From positions 62,001 through 126,000 of the forward strand of contig CAZYGK010000002.1 in NCBI GenBank assembly GCA_964647355.1: a stretch of DNA of 64,000 bases, given 5' to 3'. The first letter of the stretch is position 1. Every line of letters begins with the position of its first letter. Shown here piece after piece: positions 59,782 through 64,000 of the stretch. The position numbers and the translations under genes are program-made. Source of the stretch: SZUA-430 sp964647355. GTDB taxonomy: Bacteria > Pseudomonadota > Alphaproteobacteria > Micropepsales > Micropepsaceae. The notes under the pieces are model-generated. The model saw only the letters and a program-made list of their open reading frames with translations. It ran no database searches and was not told the DNA's origin.

Positions 59782-60879
59782 TTATTCGAGGTCGACTGTC
59801 GCGCGGCGGTTTTGCGGTTCTTTGACGTTGTCGCCGGTTTGGACGAGGAGTTCGCCTTCGCCCCGGCCTGCCGTTGTGATGGCGCCGTCAGGAACACCTT
59901 TACCGGCGAGGTTCGACTTGGCGGCATTCGCGCGGCACTCGGACAGACGTTGGTTGTAGGCATTGGAGCCCGAGGAGTCCGTGTGGCCGACGATGCGGAC
60001 GCTGGCCGCACCCGTGCTCTTGGCGGCAGCGGCCGCGTCGCTCAACACCCGGTCGGCTTCGGCCGTGATATCGCACTTGTTGTAACCGAAGAAAATGGTG
60101 AACTGCTTCACCGGCGGCGGTGGCGGTGGCCGAGGGGGCGGCGCCACCGGCGGCGGGGCCGCGGGCTCGGCCGCGCCGAACGAATAGCGGATCCCGAGCG
60201 TGGCCGCGTGCTTTTCGATATCTTCAACACGGATGCAGCAGGTGTGGCTGGGCGTCCGGTCGATGGTGAGTTCGGGATCGGTGACCCGCAGATAGCGATA
60301 GCGCAGTGTGAGCTGCGTGCGCTTCGTCAGATCGTAGTTCAGTCCCGCGAGCGCTTGATAGGCGAAACTCCACTCACTGCTGTCGATCTCTTCCAAGGTC
60401 GGATTGTTCCACTCGAACCGCACCTGGTCGGCGCCCGCACCGGCGCCCACAGAGGCCGACAGACGATCGGTCAGCCGCAGGTCGTAGAGCACGTTCGCCA
60501 TCAGCGAGAATTCTTGCAGTTCGGCGTCGAGATTCCCGGTGTTGACGCTGCTGGGTGCGCCGTTCAGCGTGACGTAGGTCGAGACAAAATCTTCCAGTTT
60601 GTTTTCGCGATAGCCCGCTTCCAGTTCCAGGCGCCAGCTGCCGAAGGCATAGCCGGCGGTCGCAAAGACCGCCCAGCCGGCGGGACCGTCATCGACGGTG
60701 TAGTGATGGAAGTGCGTGACCGGGCCTGCGCTCGTCGCCTGTTCCAGATACTCGAGTTCTCCGGCCCAGCTGGCGCCGCCCTCGAGCCCGACGTACCAGC
60801 CGTTCAGCTGGCCCGCTTGCGCGGGTGCGATCAGCGCGAGCGCAGCTGCGGTGCCGAGCAAAAGTGTCGTTCGTTTCAT
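59782..60879 (-). CDS. OmpA-family outer-membrane protein
   Basis: This 365-residue protein has a signal peptide (MKRTTLLLGTAAALALIAPA, cleaved near QAG), an eight-stranded-barrel-like region starting NGWYVGLEGGASW, a proline-rich linker (PPPRPPPPPP) and a C-terminal OmpA domain (VRIVGHTDSSGSNAYNQRLS) that binds peptidoglycan. ATG 60879 is the only start with a signal peptide. It likely links outer membrane and cell wall. Confidence 0.93.
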   Translation of the reverse strand: MKRTTLLLGTAAALALIAPAQAGQLNGWYVGLEGGASWAGELEYLEQATSAGPVTHFHHYTVDDGPAGWAVFATAGYAFGSWRLELEAGYRENKLEDFVSTYVTLNGAPSSVNTGNLDAELQEFSLMANVLYDLRLTDRLSASVGAGAGADQVRFEWNNPTLEEIDSSEWSFAYQALAGLNYDLTKRTQLTLRYRYLRVTDPELTIDRTPSHTCCIRVEDIEKHAATLGIRYSFGAAEPAAPPPVAPPPRPPPPPPVKQFTIFFGYNKCDITAEADRVLSDAAAAAKSTGAASVRIVGHTDSSGSNAYNQRLSECRANAAKSNLAGKGVPDGAITTAGRGEGELLVQTGDNVKEPQNRRATVDLE

Positions 60880-61216
60880 GCCTATCCCCTCGATACGCGA
60901 ATCAGTTGCCGTTCGCGAGGGTAGCCGTGCGCCCCCTACCAAATTGTTGCAGTGGGGATACGGTGCCTAGCTTACGCGCGGTGCAGCGTTGTGCGCTGTT
61001 CCGTTCGGGGCGGCTCGGCATCCTTGGGGCACTGGTCGTAATGTTCGGGATGACGATCGGCCATCGCAGAAGCTCGATGGAAGCGTAGCCGGCGACGCTC
61101 GATCCGTCATCCGATGCGGAGTGCCGTCGCGGTCATGGCGAAAGCCGGGCGTGGGATGGACCCGGCGCCCGGCTAAATCTCTGTCCGAGGATTGGGGGAG
61201 TGGCTCGCGCCGAAAG
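60880..61216. other. 337-bp intergenic region
   Basis: No gene is visible here. It holds the ompA promoter side and the terminator of the cold-shock gene at 61143-61174. Confidence 0.6.
61143..61174 (-). terminator. Terminator of the cold-shock gene
   Basis: Arms AGCCGGGCG (61143-61151) and CGCCCGGCT (61166-61174) form a 9-bp stem, followed on the minus strand by TTTCG. It lies 43 bp after the csp stop. Confidence 0.7.
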
Positions 61217-61420
61217 TTAGGCGAGTTGGAGGTTGTTGACCGCGATCTTGCCGCGATCTTCTTTCGTGTCGAAAGAAACCTTCTGGCCTTCGTTGAGGCC
61301 GCGGATGCCTGCGCGCTCAAGCGCGGTCGCGTGGACGAAAACGTCCTTGCCGCCGTCTTCCGGTTGGATGAAGCCAAAGCCTTTTTGGCTGTTGTAAAAT
61401 TTTACGATGCCGGTTTTCAC
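61217..61420 (-). CDS. Cold-shock domain protein (CspA family)
   Basis: This 67-residue protein is a single cold-shock domain with RNP1 (KGFGFIQPED) and RNP2 (DVFVHATAL) motifs. It binds single-stranded nucleic acid and acts as an RNA chaperone. It is a monocistronic unit with its own terminator. Confidence 0.96.
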   Translation of the reverse strand: MKTGIVKFYNSQKGFGFIQPEDGGKDVFVHATALERAGIRGLNEGQKVSFDTKEDRGKIAVNNLQLA

Positions 61421-61634
61421 TCGATGTCCTTATTCGTCGTGTGTCGTGGTTGCATGTGCAAAATGCCCGCGTTGCCTAGGGTATGAGCGTCCTTTTGGCA
61501 AGGCTGCGCCTCGCCCTCCTCCGCAAAAGTGCTGCGTTCACGCGCCCCGGTTGTTTGGTGGAGCCGCCAGCGCGTCAAAATGACCTCGTCGGCGCCTTTG
61601 CGTCAGACTTGGCTTGTTCGGTTTCACAGTGAGG

Positions 61635-61659
61635 AGGCGCCCGCGGGTTGCGGGCGCCT
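61635..61659 (-). terminator. Hairpin after the AHSA1/ArsR genes
   Basis: Arms AGGCGCCCGC and GCGGGCGCCT flank a 5-base loop, a 10-bp perfect stem. It lies 7 bp after the stop of the first AHSA1 gene on the minus strand; there is no clear T run. Confidence 0.6.
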
Positions 61660-61666
61660 AGATCGG

Positions 61667-62173
61667 CTATCGCGCCAGCGTGGGAAGGAGTTCGTCCAGT
61701 TCCGCGAATTGTTCCGGCAGCCCTGCAGCCGAGCCTTCAAGGGCTTCGTCTGCCGCTTCCTTGGTCGGGTAGCGTTCGGTCAGCGTCAGTTCGGTTTTGC
61801 CGTTCTTTTCTTCGAACGTTACCGTCGTGACGGCACCGCCTTCGCTTTCTTCGTTTGTCCAGACGATGCGGGCGTTCGGGATTACTTCGATGTATTTGCC
61901 GAAGAACGGCATCGTTTGCTCGAAGTCGGGGTGGCGGATCTCGAGCCGGTAGGTGCCGCCGGTGCGGACATCCATCTCGCAAGAGACGACGGTCATGCCC
62001 ATGGCCTTCGGGATCCACCAGCGCTGGAAGAGTTCGGGCCTCGCCCACGCTTGAAAGACGATGTGCGCGGGCGCGTCGAAGGTTCGCGTGACCGTCAGTT
62101 CGCGGTCGGATTTGCGCTTCACCGCCGTGCGGACATTCATGGGGGCGTCGCCGCTATCGTTTTTTCCGGCCAT
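61667..62173 (-). CDS. AHSA1/SRPBCC-domain protein
   Basis: This 168-residue protein reads ELTVTRTFDAPAHIVFQAW, then GGTYRLEIRHPDFE and FEEKNGKTELTLTERYPTKE, the AHSA1-type START-like fold. Such proteins bind hydrophobic ligands, and pairs with ArsR regulators are common. It overlaps the ArsR stop by 20 bases. ATG 62173 could also be a Met 11 codons in. Confidence 0.9.
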   Translation of the reverse strand: MAGKNDSGDAPMNVRTAVKRKSDRELTVTRTFDAPAHIVFQAWARPELFQRWWIPKAMGMTVVSCEMDVRTGGTYRLEIRHPDFEQTMPFFGKYIEVIPNARIVWTNEESEGGAVTTVTFEEKNGKTELTLTERYPTKEAADEALEGSAAGLPEQFAELDELLPTLAR

Positions 62174-62525
62174 CGGCTTTCTCCTTGCGTTTCAGTTCTT
62201 CGATGATGTTGTCCAATTCGTCGAACCGTGCGGCCCAGAGCTGGCGGTAGCGTTCGATCCAGGCGGCCTCTTCCTCAAGCGTGCGTCGGCCGAGCTTGCA
62301 GGTTCGCACGCGGCCGACCTTCTGCGTTGCAACGAGGCCCGCCTGCTCCAGCACGGCGACGTGCTTCTTCATGCCCGTGAGGGTCATGTGGAATTTTTCG
62401 GCGAGATCCGTGATCGACGCGTCGGAGCGGACGAGCTGCTCCAGGATGCCGCGGCGGGTGGCATCCGAGAGCGCGGCGAACGATGTGTCAAAGCGGGGTT
62501 GTTGATACTGAACCATTTGGATCAT
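62154..62525 (-). CDS. ArsR-family transcription regulator
   Basis: This 123-residue protein has the ArsR winged helix: FAALSDATRRGILEQLV, then MTLTGMKKHVAVLEQAGLV. No metal-binding cysteine pair is seen, so it is probably not a metal sensor; this subgroup works with AHSA1 proteins. It starts at 62525 or at ATG 62516 (MVQYQQPRF). It is flanked by two AHSA1 genes in one row. Confidence 0.92.
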   Translation of the reverse strand: MIQMVQYQQPRFDTSFAALSDATRRGILEQLVRSDASITDLAEKFHMTLTGMKKHVAVLEQAGLVATQKVGRVRTCKLGRRTLEEEAAWIERYRQLWAARFDELDNIIEELKRKEKADGRKKR

Positions 62526-62550
62526 TGTTTGACGCGGGGGTGGTCGATGT

Positions 62551-63039
62551 TCACCGAGCGAGCAATCCGTCCAGGTGCCGGTAGTTGTGCTCCAAGCCGT
62601 CCGTTGCGCCCGTGGCTATGGTGGCGTCGCGTTCTTCCTTGGAGGCAAATAGCATTGTGACGATCAGGGTCGTGATGCCGCCGGCGTCCTCGAAGGCCGT
62701 CGTCACGATCTTCGGCTCTTTCGTCATGGCCACGCCAAACGTCCCCGGATCGTAGTGTTCTTCAAAGACCAGCCGCGTCGTCGGCGCTACTTCGAGGTAC
62801 TTGCCGAAAAATCCGAACTCCCCCTGAGACTCATCGTTGCGCCAACGCCAACGATAGGAACCTCCGACGCGCACATCCATTTCGCAAACGGGCATCGACC
62901 AACCATCATAGCCCTTTAGCCATTTCCTCACCAATTCCGGCTTCGTGTACGCTTCCCAAACCAATCGCGCCGGTGCCTTGAATGGGCGTGTCACGCGCAC
63001 TTCACGATCCGAAGCCATTTCGACCTTTGTGTTGCTCAT
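62551..63039 (-). CDS. AHSA1/SRPBCC-domain protein, upstream copy
   Basis: This 162-residue protein reads EVRVTRPFKAPARLVWEAYT, then VGGSYRWRWRNDESQGEFGF and MLFASKEERDATIA. It is paralogous to the 61667-62173 protein. It is the first gene of the row, with GAGGAAAA before ATG. The role is presumably ligand binding under ArsR control. Confidence 0.9.
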   Translation of the reverse strand: MSNTKVEMASDREVRVTRPFKAPARLVWEAYTKPELVRKWLKGYDGWSMPVCEMDVRVGGSYRWRWRNDESQGEFGFFGKYLEVAPTTRLVFEEHYDPGTFGVAMTKEPKIVTTAFEDAGGITTLIVTMLFASKEERDATIATGATDGLEHNYRHLDGLLAR

Positions 63040-63079
63040 CCGAATTTTCCTCCGAAGCGTCGAAGCGGGTTTTCTTACA

Positions 63080-63097
63080 CTGAACCATATGGTTCAG
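63080..63097. promoter_or_regulatory. Perfect 18-bp palindrome, probable ArsR operator
   Basis: CTGAACCATATGGTTCAG is its own reverse complement, 41 bp before the first AHSA1 start. A half-site, ATGGTTCAGT, recurs at the ArsR start codon (62507-62516). This is a likely autoregulatory site. Confidence 0.72.
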
Positions 63098-63179
63098 TTT
63101 TTAGCGCAGGATCGGCTGGTGCGCAAGGGGGGGCGTTGTTATTCGTCTGCTGGCAGAGGAACCGTTGTGCCCCACCCGC

Positions 63180-63250
63180 GAGCGCGGGCATCCCTGCCCG
63201 CTCTTGCTGCCTCGTCATCGCACAAAGGGTGGGCAAGGATGCCCGCGCTC
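63180..63250. repeat. REP-like inverted repeat
   Basis: Arms GAGCGCGGGCATCC (63180-63193) and GGATGCCCGCGCTC (63237-63250) are perfect 14-bp complements around 43 bp. It is typical of extragenic palindromes. Confidence 0.75.
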
Positions 63251-63360
63251 CAGGGTGTGCGCGCTCTTCGCGGTTGGGTGCAGCGCCTACCCAATTGTTT
63301 ACGCGAATGTGATCGGTTTCCGGCGTGTGGGTTCGCTAGGCTCTTGGCCACGATCAGGGG

Positions 63361-64000
63361 ATGGAACGGGGCATGCCGCAAACAATCAATCGCCGGCAAT
63401 TGATGTCGGAAGCTGCCGCGCTGGGCGCGGTGCTTGCGCTCGGGACGGCTTCCGCGAAGAGCCGCACGGCCAAGCCGGTCGAGCGGCGCGATCTCTATCC
63501 GCAAGGCGTTGCGTCCGGCGATCCGGATACGACGAGCGTGATCCTGTGGACGCGTCGGCCGCCGGATGTTTCGCGCTCCAAGCGGTTAACGGTCGAGGTT
63601 GCGGCCGACCCCGCGTTCCAGCGCATCGTGGCGCATGGCGCCTCCACCATCGGCGAGAACACCGATTGGACGTGCCGGTTCTTGGCGGCGGGTCTCGAGC
63701 CGGCGCGCGAGTATTGGTACCGGTTCATCGACGAGAAGGGCAACGCGAGCCGCGTCGGGCGCACGCTGACGGCGCCGGCTGACGACGACAGCCGCCCCGT
63801 TCGCTTCGCTTTCGTGAGTTGTCACGACGTGACGATCGGTGCGGGCAACGCCTATCGACGCATGAAATACGAGGACGAGCAGCGCCCGCGTGACGAACAG
63901 CTTAGCTTCGTGCTGCATCTCGGCGATTTCGTCTACGAGATGGTTTGGTACCCGGAAGAAACGCCGGGCGGCATTCTGCGCGGCCGGCGGCTTCGCGACA
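63361..64000 (+). CDS. phoD: PhoD-like alkaline phosphatase/phosphodiesterase, N-terminal part
   Basis: The protein runs off the right edge after 213 codons. It has a twin-arginine-like start (TINRRQLMSEAAALGAVLAL), the PhoD N-terminal fibronectin-like domain (YPQGVASGDPDTTSVILWTR, EPAREYWYRFIDEKGN), and the start of the phosphatase core (VSCHDVTIG, then LHLGDFVYEMVW). PhoD enzymes are exported through Tat and hydrolyse phosphodiesters or phosphomonoesters. The start at 63361 or 63373 is open. Confidence 0.88.
   Translation, partial: MERGMPQTINRRQLMSEAAALGAVLALGTASAKSRTAKPVERRDLYPQGVASGDPDTTSVILWTRRPPDVSRSKRLTVEVAADPAFQRIVAHGASTIGENTDWTCRFLAAGLEPAREYWYRFIDEKGNASRVGRTLTAPADDDSRPVRFAFVSCHDVTIGAGNAYRRMKYEDEQRPRDEQLSFVLHLGDFVYEMVWYPEETPGGILRGRRLRD

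Larger units (their letters stand above)
63040..63360. other. 321-bp intergenic region with operator and REP-like repeat
   Basis: No gene is visible. It holds an 18-bp palindrome (63080-63097) and a GC-rich inverted repeat (63180-63250). The promoter for the PhoD-like gene should lie near 63300. Confidence 0.6.

Noticed and set aside
62945..63403. 152-codon plus-strand frame with an ArsR-like MVQ start after the palindrome
   Set aside because: The resemblance comes from the palindrome containing ATGGTTCAG; the remaining sequence reads through the REP-like repeat and has no HTH.

Overview
The window reads as a high-GC alphaproteobacterial chromosome segment holding two adjacent mobile regions followed by ordinary chromosomal genes. 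The group is suggested by the trb/traG/VirD2-type transfer genes, the DUF736 and DUF2285 families, a TraR-like regulator, a cobalamin riboswitch on btuC and palindromic intergenic repeats. I cannot name a genus from sequence alone.

Region 1 (1 to about 26300) is one end of an integrative conjugative element (ICE) whose other end lies off the left edge. On the minus strand it has, in transcription order, an XRE regulator, an ArdC-like antirestriction protein, a plasmid-type ParB, DUF736, a small HTH protein, a TraF-type signal peptidase, a relaxase, an AbiE toxin-antitoxin pair, a TraG coupling protein, a ribbon-helix-helix protein and trbB-C-D-E. Its control end carries a DUF6499/DUF2285 activator of the FseA type, a TraR/LuxR-type regulator, a small excisionase-like protein and a tyrosine integrase that ends 75 bp before a tRNA-Arg(CCU) gene. 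A 7.7-kb element (10503-18187) interrupts a DUF736 gene. It has 774-bp inverted arms that each contain a complete second DUF736 gene, a mercury operon (merR divergent from merT-P-A) and three consecutive, overlapping tyrosine recombinase genes, the hallmark of a RIT (recombinase-in-trio) element.

Region 2 (26409-46638) is a 20.2-kb integrated island delimited by 46-bp direct repeats of the tRNA-Arg 3' half, with its integrase at the far end. Its core resembles a phage satellite: integrase, AlpA-like HTH, primase-helicase with nearby GGTAAC repeats, and a DUF5681 protein in a four-gene row. Two cargo blocks flank this core. One is a defence block with an MmeI-like restriction-modification protein and an ABC three-component (ABC-3C) system with an HNH effector. 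The other is a tightly coupled seven-gene operon coding for a YqcI/YcgG-family N-hydroxylase-like protein, a cyclase/formamidase-like hydrolase, a membrane protein, an unknown protein, a SidA/IucD/PvdA-type N-monooxygenase, an arginase-fold ureohydrolase and a methyltransferase. I read this operon as an uncharacterised pathway built on N-hydroxylated arginine, ornithine or urea, and consider it the best candidate here for an undescribed system.

Region 3 (46641-64000) is chromosomal: a WYL regulator, an SDR, an ATP-grasp ligase, an MmcQ/YjbR protein, a vitamin B12 uptake locus (riboswitch, btuC, btuD, btuF, plus a small gene broken by an amber codon), enoyl-CoA hydratase, GH36 alpha-galactosidase, acyl-CoA dehydrogenase, an OmpA-family protein, a cold-shock protein, an ArsR/AHSA1 cluster and the start of a PhoD-like phosphatase. 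A palindromic repeat pair has been inserted in frame into btuF.
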